DNA from: Microbacterium sp. 2FI
Lineage (GTDB): Bacteria > Actinomycetota > Actinomycetes > Actinomycetales > Microbacteriaceae
Assembly: GCF_005502885.1 (NCBI RefSeq)
Contig: NZ_SCMR01000013.1
Coordinates: 1-64,000 of the forward strand
Reading direction: 5' to 3'
Length of the DNA: 64,000 bases
Position 1 is the stretch's first letter; each line of letters begins with the position of its first letter. This document shows positions 32,541-40,069 of the stretch, piece after piece. Under the pieces are notes generated by a model. That model did not search any database. It was not told the origin of the DNA and worked only from the letters and a program-made list of their open reading frames with translations. The translations under genes and the position numbers were made by a program.

Positions 32541-32582
32541 TGGCCAGTCTTGTCGCTCACCGGGTACTGATCCGTCGTCCGG
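32541..32582 (-). promoter_or_regulatory. Guanidine-III (mini-ykkC III) riboswitch
   Basis: Read on the minus strand, 32582 to 32541 contains CCGGACGA, then GTACCCGGT, AG and GACAAGAC in the order and spacing of the guanidine-III class. CCGG near the 5' end can pair with CCGG in the second block to make the class's pseudoknot. The element ends at or just before AGGAG, 8 nt before the gdx ATG, so guanidine binding should change ribosome access. This is by direct comparison with the recalled consensus; no covariance search was possible. Confidence 0.88.
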
Positions 32583-32664
32583 GGATCCGGTCGTGGATCC
32601 GAACCCGACCCTAGCGGCGCTCTCTGGGCAGGGCCTGGGCAGCGCCTGTGCACGCCGGCCGGTG

Positions 32665-33564
32665 TCACACCAGGAACAGCCCGTCCAGCATCCCGGGATT
32701 GTGCGCGTGGACGAGCACGAGGAAGACGACCGCGTCGAAGAGCAGGTGGACCGTGACGACGTAGGCGAGCGAGCGCGTCCGCATGAAGATGTAGCCCATC
32801 AGCAGCGCGAACGGGATCGTGAGCACGGGACCCCAGGCCTGGTAGCCCAGCTCCCACAGGAACGACACGAAGACGACCGCCTGCAGCACGTTCGCCTGCC
32901 AGAAGCGGAAGTGCCGCCGCAGCAGCGCGAAGCACGTGCAGATGAAGAAGAGCTCATCCCAGATGCCGACTCCGCCGACCCCCAGGAACAGCCGGAGGAT
33001 CAGATCGGGCGTATCGACGACCGGCCAGTTCATGTAGACGCCCGAGGTGATGAAGTAGAACGGCAGGATCAACCAGCCGAGCACCAGGACCGCGGCGAGC
33101 CACCCCCATTGGAACGCCGTCCATCGGCCGCCACCGCGCCACGGGAAGCGCACCGCATGATCGCGGTACACCCACCGCGAGATCACATAGGGCACCGCGA
33201 CGGCCGCCCCCAGCACGAGCGTGAACCGCATGATGGCGATGTCGTCGAGCTCGGCCTTCAGCGGAATCGCGCTCACGATGAGCAGACCCACCGCGATGAG
33301 CGAGAGGTCGCGCACCAGGTCGGGGCGACGGATGCCGTCGGCCCCTGCCTCGGGTTCGCCGGCGTCGACCGGGTCGGCGGCCGCGGCATCCGCTCGACGA
33401 ACCACCAGCGCCACCGCGAGCCCCGCCGCGAGGAACAGCCACCCGAGCCACGGCACGCGCGCGACGAAGAAGGCGGGGGCTGCGAGGCACACGAGGAGGG
33501 CGGGGACGAGTCCCCACGACCAGGCACGGAGTGTCGGAGCCGACGTGGACGACAGCGCGGGCAT
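32665..33564 (-). CDS. CPBP family intramembrane metalloprotease-like protein
   Basis: 299 residues with about eight transmembrane helices. The Abi/CPBP motif is I-W-D-E-L-F-F-I-C-T-C-F-A-L-L-R-R. The usual first Glu of the EE pair is Asp (D-E). The second motif is H-L-L-F-D-A in the last helix. The family includes CAAX proteases and bacteriocin self-immunity proteins. The start overlaps the trmB stop (ATGA), so it is co-transcribed with trmB. The DE variant leaves catalysis uncertain. Confidence 0.75.
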   Translation of the reverse strand: MPALSSTSAPTLRAWSWGLVPALLVCLAAPAFFVARVPWLGWLFLAAGLAVALVVRRADAAAADPVDAGEPEAGADGIRRPDLVRDLSLIAVGLLIVSAIPLKAELDDIAIMRFTLVLGAAVAVPYVISRWVYRDHAVRFPWRGGGRWTAFQWGWLAAVLVLGWLILPFYFITSGVYMNWPVVDTPDLILRLFLGVGGVGIWDELFFICTCFALLRRHFRFWQANVLQAVVFVSFLWELGYQAWGPVLTIPFALLMGYIFMRTRSLAYVVTVHLLFDAVVFLVLVHAHNPGMLDGLFLV

Positions 33565-34313
33565 CAGCCCGCCTCGGGGTCGGAGACCACGCGCCGGTAG
33601 GCGAGATCGCGGATCGCGCGCCCCGCGCGGGCGCCCTTGCGCTCGAACGCGGTCAGCACGCGGCCGTCGTGGCGCTCGGCCCACTCCCCCGCGAACGCCG
33701 GCTCGAAGTCGGCCGACCGCGCGAGCACCTCGCGCATCTGCAGCGCGTAGTCCTCCCAGTCGGTGGCGAGGCGCAGCATCCCACCCCCGCGGAGCGCCCG
33801 CGCCGCGAGCGTCGCGAAGGCGTCGGTGACCAGGCGCCGCTTGGTGTGCTTGTTCTTGTGCCACGGATCAGGGAAGAACACCCAGAGCTCGGTGAGGCTC
33901 GCCGCCGGCAGCAGGTGCTCGAGCACTTCGGGCGCGTTGGCCTCGACGAGCCGCAGATTCACCGCACCCGCGCGGTCGGCGTCGAGCATCGTGCGCGCGA
34001 GCCCGGCCTTGAAAACCTCGATCGCGAGGAAATCCGTGTCGGGCGCACTCGTCGCGGCGTGCACGATCGCGTGCCCTTGACCCGAGCCGATTTCGGCGAT
34101 GAGCGGGGCGGAGCGCCCCCACACCGCGATCGGGTCGATCTCGGACCCCGGACGGATGCTGGTCGAAGCGGCATCGCGCGGCGCGTCGATCACGTAGCGG
34201 GGCGCCAGGTCGCTCCACGCGCCGTCCTGAGCGTCGGTCATGCGGCCGCTGCGACGGACGAACGAGACGGGGCGGTCGCGGTAGCGCGGGGGCTCGTCTG
34301 TCGACTCTGGCAC
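33564..34313 (-). CDS. trmB: tRNA (guanine-46-N7)-methyltransferase
   Basis: 249 residues. SAM-binding motif E-I-G-S-G-Q-G-H and the TrmB-specific F-F-P-D-P-W-H-K-N-K-H-T-K-R-R-L are both present, with V-L-A-R near the end. It makes m7G46 in the variable loop of tRNA. The N-terminal 35 residues (P-P-R-Y-R-D-R-P-V-S-F-V-R-R) are the usual actinobacterial extension. TAGCCT lies 6 nt before the GTG. First gene of a pair with the CPBP gene. Confidence 0.95.
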   Translation of the reverse strand: MPESTDEPPRYRDRPVSFVRRSGRMTDAQDGAWSDLAPRYVIDAPRDAASTSIRPGSEIDPIAVWGRSAPLIAEIGSGQGHAIVHAATSAPDTDFLAIEVFKAGLARTMLDADRAGAVNLRLVEANAPEVLEHLLPAASLTELWVFFPDPWHKNKHTKRRLVTDAFATLAARALRGGGMLRLATDWEDYALQMREVLARSADFEPAFAGEWAERHDGRVLTAFERKGARAGRAIRDLAYRRVVSDPEAG

Positions 34314-34348
34314 CCGTCCAGGCTACCGATCCACGGATGATGCCCGGA

Positions 34349-35191
34349 TCAGCCGTCGACGGTCACGAAGTCGATGAGCTCCTCGACCCGGCCGAGGAAC
34401 GCGGGCTCGAGGTCGCGATAGGTCTTCACCGACGCCAGAATCCGCTGCCAGGCGCGCGCGATGTCGGTCTGATCCCGCGCCGGCCAGCCGAGCGCGCGGC
34501 ACACGCCGACCTTGAACTCGGTGCCGCGGGGCACCTCCGGCCAGCGATCGATGCCTACCGCACTCGGCGTGACGCACTGCCACACGTCGATCCACGGATG
34601 CCCGACGATGCGCACGTGCGCGCCGTGCGGCCCGCGGGCGACAGCATCGGCGATGCGGGACTCCTTCGAGCCCGGCACCAGATGATCCACGAGCACGCCG
34701 TAGCGGCGGGTGGCGGAGGGCGGCTCGTCCTCGAGCGCCGCGTCGAGCAGATCGATGCCCTGCAGGTACTCCACGACGACGCCCTCAGCGCGCAGATCGT
34801 CGCCCCACACCTTCTCGACGAGCTCGGCATCGTGGCGGCCCTCGACGAGGATGCGGCTCGCACGGGCCGTGCGGGCGCGGGCCTCGGGGGCGGCGAACGA
34901 GCCCGACGCGGTACGGCGGGGAGTGGATGCCGCAGGCGAGGCCGCAGGGAAGATGAGCACGACGTCATCGCCCTCGATCAGGAAACCCGGCCCCAGCGGG
35001 AAGAGGCGACGGCGACCGGTGCGATCTTCGAGCTCGACCATCCCCGACGAGACGCCGACGACGGCGCCGCAGAATCCGTCGTCCGCAACCTCGACGACGA
35101 GATCGCGCGACGCCTCGATGCGGGCGAGCTGCCGCTGCCCGCGAGATCGCCAGCCTGCGGCGAGCACGTCGCCGCCGTATCGATCGTCCAT
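34349..35191 (-). CDS. DUF3097 protein
   Basis: 280 residues, widespread in actinobacteria. It begins D-D-R-Y-G-G-D-V-L, has E-D-R-T-G-R-R-R-L-F-P-L-G and F-L-I-E-G-D-D-V, then a TOPRIM-like half (I-L-V-E-G-R-H-D-A-E-L-V-E-K-V-W-G-D-D-L-R) and D-H-L-V-P-G-S-K-E. The V-E-G and D-H-L pieces suggest a divalent-metal nuclease/primase-type fold, but no activity is established. ATG 35191 is chosen over an upstream GTG because GGAGGAG precedes it closely. Confidence 0.88.
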   Translation of the reverse strand: MDDRYGGDVLAAGWRSRGQRQLARIEASRDLVVEVADDGFCGAVVGVSSGMVELEDRTGRRRLFPLGPGFLIEGDDVVLIFPAASPAASTPRRTASGSFAAPEARARTARASRILVEGRHDAELVEKVWGDDLRAEGVVVEYLQGIDLLDAALEDEPPSATRRYGVLVDHLVPGSKESRIADAVARGPHGAHVRIVGHPWIDVWQCVTPSAVGIDRWPEVPRGTEFKVGVCRALGWPARDQTDIARAWQRILASVKTYRDLEPAFLGRVEELIDFVTVDG

Positions 35192-35345
35192 ATCTCCTCC
35201 GAAGCGCACAGGCTACCCGGCGCCGCAGGCAGTGGCGGGCAGCGACCCGCCCGGCGCAGGACTCCCCCGGCCGGGCTACCACCGCGCGCGCCCGCCTGCA
35301 TAGACTCGCGTGGGGGCAGGATTCCGGCATCCCGAAGGGGGATCG

Positions 35346-37358
35346 ATGCGCGCGCGATGGGCACTGATGCTCGCGGCCGCCGTAGCGGTCGTCCTCGCGA
35401 CGGGGGCGGGTGCGGCATCCGCCACCGATCCGGTCGAACTCGGCGCCGGCACGTTCGTCGTCGATCAGGTCGGGGCGCTCGACGACGCCGAGCTCGATGC
35501 CGCCGAAGATCGCCTGTCGGGCCTCTACGACTCCACCGGGGCCGACCTCTTCGTCGTCTTCGTCGACGATTTCACGAACCCCTCCGACAGCCAGCAGTGG
35601 GCGGATGCCGTCGCGCAGGGCAACGGCCTGGGCCCGTCGCAGTATCTGCTCGCGGTATCGACCGTGGGCCGCCAGTATTACCTGTCGGCCGACAGCACGG
35701 GGCCGCTCAGCGACCAGCAGCTGGCCCAGATCGAGGCCGACATCCGCCCCTTCCTCAGCAGCGGCGACTACGCCGGCGCGATCGACGCCGGCGCCGACGG
35801 CATCGAGTCGGCGCTCGGGGCGGGCGATTCCGGCGGGGGCTTCCCGACCGGCATCCTGGTGCTTCTGGTCGCCGCGGGAGGAATCGCGGTGATCGTGTGG
35901 CTCGTGCTGCGCGGGCGCCGCAAGAAGCCCGGGGTCGTGCGCACGGGCAACGGTGCACCGGAAGAGCCGCAGCTCGAGACGGCGGAGCTCGTTCGCCGAG
36001 CCGCATCGGCGCTGGTCGAGACCGACGATGCACTCAAGACCAGTGCACAGGAACTCGGCTTCGCCAAGGCTCAGTTCGGCGACGCCGCGACCGTCGAGTT
36101 CGAGCAGGCGATCGCCGCCGCGCAGGAGAACCTCAACCAGGCCTTCACCCTCAAGCAGCAGCTCGACGACGAGATCGCCGATTCCGAGGCCGACGTCCGC
36201 GCGTGGAACACCCGCATCATCGCGCTGTGCGACGAGGCGAACGCGGCGCTCGACGACAAGGCCGCCGACTTCGACGAGCTCCGCAAGCTCGAGCAGAACG
36301 CGCCCGAGGCCCTCGCACGGGTGCAGGAGGCGCGCGCGAAGGCCGCGGCATCCCTCGACAGCGCCGCAGCAGGACTCGCGACCCTGGCGGGCGCGTACGC
36401 CCCCGAGGCGCTCGCCACAGTGGCCGATAACCCTGAGCAGGCTCGTCAGCGCATCGTGTTCGCCGACGAGCAGCTCGCCGTCGCGCAGGCCGCGATCGGC
36501 GCCGGCAAGGGCGGCGAAGCCGCCGTCGGCATTCGTGCCGCCGAGGAGTCCGTCGCCCAGGCGGTGCTCCTCCAGAACGCGATCGGCAAGCTCGGCGCCG
36601 ATCTCGCCGCCGGCGAGACCGCGGCCCACGCGCTCATCGCCGAGCTCGAGGGCGATGTCATCGCGGCATCCGCCCTGGCTGATCCCGACGGCCGCATCGC
36701 CGCCGCGATCGCCGCGACGACGCGGCAGATCGAGACGGCCAAGGCGAATCTCGCCACGGCCGCGAAGCGCCCCCTCGTGACGCTGCAGAGTCTCGAGGCC
36801 GCCAACCAGCAGATCGACGCGCTCGTTCAGGGCGTTCGGGATGCCGAGGCCCAGGCCCAGCGCGACCGCCAGATGGTGGGCCAGCTCATCCTGCAGGCGC
36901 AGGCGCAGGTCTCCACGGCCGAGGACTACATCACCGCGCGACGCGGCGCCGTCGGCGCCGAAGCCCGCACCCGCCTGGCCGAAGCCGGCGCCGCGCTCGT
37001 GCGCGCGCAGCAGCTGCAGCAGACCGACCCGCAGCAGGCGACCCAGCACGCACAGCGTGCGGACCAGCTCGCGGGGAGCGCGATCCAGCTCGCCCAGAGC
37101 GACGTCGGCGCGTTCGGCGCTCCCGGCGGCGCGGCCGGCGGCGGCGCGCCCGGCGGCGGAATGCTCGGCGCGGTCCTCGGCGGCGTCGTCATCAATTCCA
37201 TGCTCGGAGGAGGCGGCGGGCGCTCGTCGGGCGGCGGCAGCCTCGGCGGCATGTTCGGCGGCTCTTCCGGGGGCGGCGGCCGCAGTAGCGGCGGCATGCG
37301 GCCCGGCAGCTTCGGCGGTGGCGGAACACGCGGTCGCCGAGGAGGTGGTCGCTTCTGA
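35346..37358 (+). CDS. TPM-domain protein with coiled coil and Gly-rich tail
   Basis: 670 residues. A signal peptide (about 1-28) is followed by a TPM domain near 35-155 (V-V-D-Q-V-G-A-L-D-D-A-E, Y-L-L-A-V-S-T-V-G-R-Q-Y-Y). One membrane helix lies at about 168-190, then R-G-R-R-K-K, then a cytoplasmic coiled-coil region of about 380 residues and a Gly/Ser/Arg-rich tail. The TPM domain would face outside. The next gene, pspA, encodes a coiled-coil membrane-stress protein, so a role in envelope integrity is inferred. AAGGGGG lies 4 nt before the ATG. Confidence 0.85.
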   Translation: MRARWALMLAAAVAVVLATGAGAASATDPVELGAGTFVVDQVGALDDAELDAAEDRLSGLYDSTGADLFVVFVDDFTNPSDSQQWADAVAQGNGLGPSQYLLAVSTVGRQYYLSADSTGPLSDQQLAQIEADIRPFLSSGDYAGAIDAGADGIESALGAGDSGGGFPTGILVLLVAAGGIAVIVWLVLRGRRKKPGVVRTGNGAPEEPQLETAELVRRAASALVETDDALKTSAQELGFAKAQFGDAATVEFEQAIAAAQENLNQAFTLKQQLDDEIADSEADVRAWNTRIIALCDEANAALDDKAADFDELRKLEQNAPEALARVQEARAKAAASLDSAAAGLATLAGAYAPEALATVADNPEQARQRIVFADEQLAVAQAAIGAGKGGEAAVGIRAAEESVAQAVLLQNAIGKLGADLAAGETAAHALIAELEGDVIAASALADPDGRIAAAIAATTRQIETAKANLATAAKRPLVTLQSLEAANQQIDALVQGVRDAEAQAQRDRQMVGQLILQAQAQVSTAEDYITARRGAVGAEARTRLAEAGAALVRAQQLQQTDPQQATQHAQRADQLAGSAIQLAQSDVGAFGAPGGAAGGGAPGGGMLGAVLGGVVINSMLGGGGGRSSGGGSLGGMFGGSSGGGGRSSGGMRPGSFGGGGTRGRRGGGRF

Positions 37359-37438
37359 ACCCCGAGACCCCGCCTCGCGGCATCCCATCCCCCTGTCAGC
37401 ACAACTCACCGCAATCCACCGAATAGGAAGGAACCCCG

Positions 37439-38200
37439 ATGGCGAAGCAGTCCATCTTCGGTCGCATCTCGACCCTCATGAAGGCGAACATCAACGCACT
37501 CCTCGATTCAGCCGAGGACCCGCAGAAGATGCTCGACCAGCTCGTGCGCGACTTCACGAACTCGATCGTCGACGCCGAGTCGGCCATCGCCGAGACGATC
37601 GGCAACCTGCGTCTGCTCGAGCGCGATCACCAGGAGGATGTGCAGGCAGCGGCCGAATGGGGCAACAAGGCGCTCGCAGCAAGCCGCAAGGCCGACGAGC
37701 TGCGCGGAATCGGCAACACCGCCGATGCCGACAAGTTCGACAACCTCGCCAAGATCGCGCTCCAGCGCCAGATCAGCGAGGAGAACGAGGCCAAGGCGAT
37801 CGCGCCGACCATCGCCGCGCAGACCGAGGTCGTCGACAAGCTCAAGGACGGCCTCAACGGCATGAAGCAGAAGCTGGAGCAGCTGAAGTCGAAGCGCTCC
37901 GAGCTCCTCGCCCGCGCGAAGACCGCCGAGGCGCAGAACAAGGTGCACGACGCCGTCAAGTCGATCGACGTGATGGACCCGACGAGCGAGCTCGGGCGGT
38001 TCGAAGACAAGGTCCGCCGTCAGGAGGCGCTTGCGGCGGGCAAGCAGGAGCTCGCGGCATCCAGCCTCGACGCGCAGTTCAACGCGCTCGAAGACGTGGG
38101 CGAGCTCACCGAGGTCGAGGCGCGGCTGGCCGCGCTGAAGACCGGCGGCGCCCCGTCGCAGGCGGCGATCAACGCCCCCAGCGTGCCGTACACCCCGTAG
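37439..38200 (+). CDS. pspA: PspA/IM30 family membrane-stress protein
   Basis: 253 residues, nearly all helix. The N-terminal amphipathic part is followed by S-A-E-D-P-Q-K-M-L-D-Q-L-V-R-D-F, the PspA hallmark, and the long hairpin coiled coil with A-R-A-K-T-A-E-A-Q-N-K-V. PspA forms ESCRT-III-like rods on the inner face of the membrane and limits proton leakage. AAGGAAGG is upstream. It follows the TPM-domain gene by 80 nt on the same strand. Confidence 0.92.
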   Translation: MAKQSIFGRISTLMKANINALLDSAEDPQKMLDQLVRDFTNSIVDAESAIAETIGNLRLLERDHQEDVQAAAEWGNKALAASRKADELRGIGNTADADKFDNLAKIALQRQISEENEAKAIAPTIAAQTEVVDKLKDGLNGMKQKLEQLKSKRSELLARAKTAEAQNKVHDAVKSIDVMDPTSELGRFEDKVRRQEALAAGKQELAASSLDAQFNALEDVGELTEVEARLAALKTGGAPSQAAINAPSVPYTP

Positions 38201-38216
38201 TCGCGACAGTGACACG

Positions 38217-38251
38217 TCGGGCGCCGCATCCGGATGGGATGCGGCGCCCGA
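38217..38251 (+). terminator. Hairpin after pspA
   Basis: Perfect 15-bp arms at 38217-38231 (TCGGGCGCCGCATCC) and 38237-38251 with the loop GGATG, 17 nt after the pspA stop. No T-tract follows. It probably ends the TPM-pspA transcript; the next gene starts 26 nt beyond. Confidence 0.7.
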
Positions 38252-38276
38252 CGCCGTTCCGGGAGAAGATGTCAGG

Positions 38277-39098
38277 ATGACGCGTTTCGTGATCGTGCCC
38301 CAGTGGCAGGGCTCCCCTTCGGCGCGCGCGATGCAGCTGATCGACGGTGCCCAGTCGATCGCGGGCGACCTGCCTCGAGCGGCGTGCCACCCCGTCGACG
38401 TGCCGCTCGAGGCGGGCGAGGCGATCGGCACCGGCGTGCACCGCTACAGCGCCCTGCTGCGCACGCGCGCCCTGATGGACGAGATGCTCGCGCCCTTCGT
38501 CGAGCCCACCATGGTCGTCGGCGGCGATTGCGGCGTCGCGGTCGCCGGCGTCGCGCACGCCGCCGCGCGGCATCCCGGTGTCGCCGTCGTCTGGCTCGAC
38601 GCCCACGCCGACCTGCACACCCCCGCCTCGACCGTGTCGGGCGCGTTCGGCGGGATGGCGCTGCGCGCCGTGCTCGGCGAGGGCGCAGACGCGCTCGCGC
38701 TCGCGCCGGGCGCGATCGACCCCGCGCGAGTCGTGCTGGCCGGCGCACGCGAGTTCGACGCCGCCGAGTCGGACTTCATCGCGGAGCGCGGCATCCGCAC
38801 CCTCGACGCAGGTGCCCTGGCCGAGGTCGGCTCGCTCGCCGAGGCCGTTGCGGCGACCGGCGCCGAGCGCGTCTACGTCCACGTCGACCTCGACGTGCTC
38901 GACCCCGCAGCGATCACGGGAGTGACCGGACCGGTGCCCTTCGGCGTCGAGGTCGCGGTTCTCACGGCAGCCCTGGCGGAGCTTCGCCGCGCGGTTCCCC
39001 TCGTCGGCAGCAGCATCAGCGGGTTCGCCCCGTCGTCCCCGGCCGCTGCGGTCGACGACCTCGGCACGATTCTCCGCATCGTCGGGGCGCTCGCGTGA
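38277..39098 (+). CDS. Arginase/agmatinase/formiminoglutamase superfamily hydrolase
   Basis: 273 residues. The two-manganese motifs are G-G-D-C-G (82-86), D-A-H-A-D-L-H (108-114) and H-V-D-L-D-V-L-D-P (202-210). In arginase the first motif is G-G-D-H; here Cys replaces that His ligand, as in other actinobacterial members, so the metal site or substrate may differ. The C-terminal G-F-A-P-S-S-P replaces the usual E-x-N/E-P-x. The exact substrate (arginine, agmatine, formiminoglutamate, guanidino acid) is not set. Confidence 0.82.
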   Translation: MTRFVIVPQWQGSPSARAMQLIDGAQSIAGDLPRAACHPVDVPLEAGEAIGTGVHRYSALLRTRALMDEMLAPFVEPTMVVGGDCGVAVAGVAHAAARHPGVAVVWLDAHADLHTPASTVSGAFGGMALRAVLGEGADALALAPGAIDPARVVLAGAREFDAAESDFIAERGIRTLDAGALAEVGSLAEAVAATGAERVYVHVDLDVLDPAAITGVTGPVPFGVEVAVLTAALAELRRAVPLVGSSISGFAPSSPAAAVDDLGTILRIVGALA

Positions 39099-39562
39099 GT
39101 CCGATCCCGACGCCGCCTGCGGGGTGGGAGGCGACCGCCGCGCGCACAGTGGAGCGAGGTCGCCGCATCGACCGCCTCATCCCCGCCTTCCTGCTCGACT
39201 CCCCCGTCAGCCGCGTCGGCTACTGGTACGGCACCACGGTCGGCCTCGTGTGGGGGTCGCTGTGGAGCACCGGTCGCGTCGAGACGCGCGGGGGCCTGCG
39301 GATCTTCCGCGGAATGCCGTCGTGGGCGTTCCCGCGCGGCGGCGTCTGTGCCGGCGGCTGCTTCCTCACGGGAGACGCGCCGGTGACCGAGCGCCTGCTC
39401 CGGCACGAGGCCGTGCACAAGCGCCAGTGGCAGCGCTACGGGTTCCTCATGCCGCTGCTCTACCTGCTCGCCGGGCGCGATCCGCTGCGCAACCGCTTCG
39501 AGATCGAGGCGGGTCTCGAAGACGGCAACTACGTGCCGCGCGGTCTCAGCTCGCGGGGGTGA
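39095..39562 (+). CDS. Hypothetical protein with HExxH motif
   Basis: 155 residues. The GTG overlaps the preceding stop by 4 nt, so it is coupled to the arginase-family gene. The central part has G-L-R-I-F-R-G-M-P-S-W-A-F-P-R-G-G-V-C-A-G-G-C-F and then L-L-R-H-E-A-V-H-K-R-Q-W-Q-R-Y-G, in which H-E-A-V-H matches the zinc-metallopeptidase HExxH. A hydrophobic stretch follows (F-L-M-P-L-L-Y-L-L-A-G). Such proteins are often labelled Fe-S oxidoreductase without proof. The 3' end overlaps the convergent SIP-like gene by 17 nt. Confidence 0.7.
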   Translation: MSPIPTPPAGWEATAARTVERGRRIDRLIPAFLLDSPVSRVGYWYGTTVGLVWGSLWSTGRVETRGGLRIFRGMPSWAFPRGGVCAGGCFLTGDAPVTERLLRHEAVHKRQWQRYGFLMPLLYLLAGRDPLRNRFEIEAGLEDGNYVPRGLSSRG

Positions 39563-40010
39563 GACCGAAGCGCGCCGGCGTGTTGATCGCCTCGGCTGCG
39601 ATGCCCCGGCGCGTCGTCAGGTGGTCGACGATGTCGGCCGTGCCGAGGTAGCCGCCAAGCAGATGGATACGCGTAGCGTCGTCCTCGTCGCACAGCATCT
39701 CGTCCGCCCACGCGGTGACGGCGCGGGCCAGCGCCTGGCCGGGCGCGCAACCGCGCCCGGTTCCGGGGTCGCCCGAACGGAGCGAGCGGTCGAGCCACGT
39801 GACGATCATGCGCGTGGGGATGTCGAGGGCCGCCTGCCACGAGGAATCGGGGATCTCGATGAAGACACGACCCGTCGAGCAGATCGGCAGCGTCGTCAGG
39901 AGCGCCTCGAGCTCGGCGAGCGAAGACTCGTCGGCCGTGATGAGGTGCTGCACGCGCGTGTGACGAGACGACCGGCAGGTCGCCGCGGTGTGCTCGGTGC
40001 TGTGGCTCAT
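39546..40010 (-). CDS. Siderophore-interacting protein (SIP) domain, iron-regulated
   Basis: 154 residues, corresponding to the C-terminal (NADPH-side) half of SIP ferric-siderophore reductases: H-L-I-T-A-D-E-S-S-L-A-E-L-E-A-L-L, then W-L-D-R-S, Q-A-L-A-R-A-V-T-A-W and H-L-L-G-G-Y-L-G. The N-terminal FAD domain is absent, so it cannot reduce iron by itself in the standard way. A DtxR/IdeR box overlaps its promoter (TATAGT at 40021-40026 is the -10), so it should be made under iron starvation. Confidence 0.8.
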   Translation of the reverse strand: MSHSTEHTAATCRSSRHTRVQHLITADESSLAELEALLTTLPICSTGRVFIEIPDSSWQAALDIPTRMIVTWLDRSLRSGDPGTGRGCAPGQALARAVTAWADEMLCDEDDATRIHLLGGYLGTADIVDHLTTRRGIAAEAINTPARFGLTPAS

Positions 40011-40033
40011 GACGGTTCCCACTATACCCGAGG

Positions 40034-40052
40034 ATAGGGTTGCCTCACCTTA
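40034..40052 (-). promoter_or_regulatory. DtxR/IdeR iron box
   Basis: On the minus strand 40052 to 40034 reads TAAGGTGAGGCAACCCTAT, matching the 19-bp iron-box consensus at 14 positions and keeping its two-fold symmetry. It lies upstream of the -10 of the SIP-like gene, so Fe2+-loaded DtxR/IdeR should block it. Confidence 0.75.
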
Positions 40053-40069
40053 GTGTCACCGTGTGACAG

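Noticed and set aside
31462..33600. 712-residue plus-strand open frame
   Set aside because: It lies antisense to mscS, gdx and the CPBP gene, is rich in Arg/Asp/His/Glu without protein-like pattern, and has no start signal. High-GC shadow.
34337..36430. 697-residue plus-strand open frame
   Set aside because: Overlaps the DUF3097 gene antisense and the TPM-domain gene out of frame; no recognisable domain.
34965..37409. 814-residue minus-strand open frame
   Set aside because: Antisense to the TPM-domain gene, with low-complexity repeats of Ala, Arg and Gly that mirror its coding bias.
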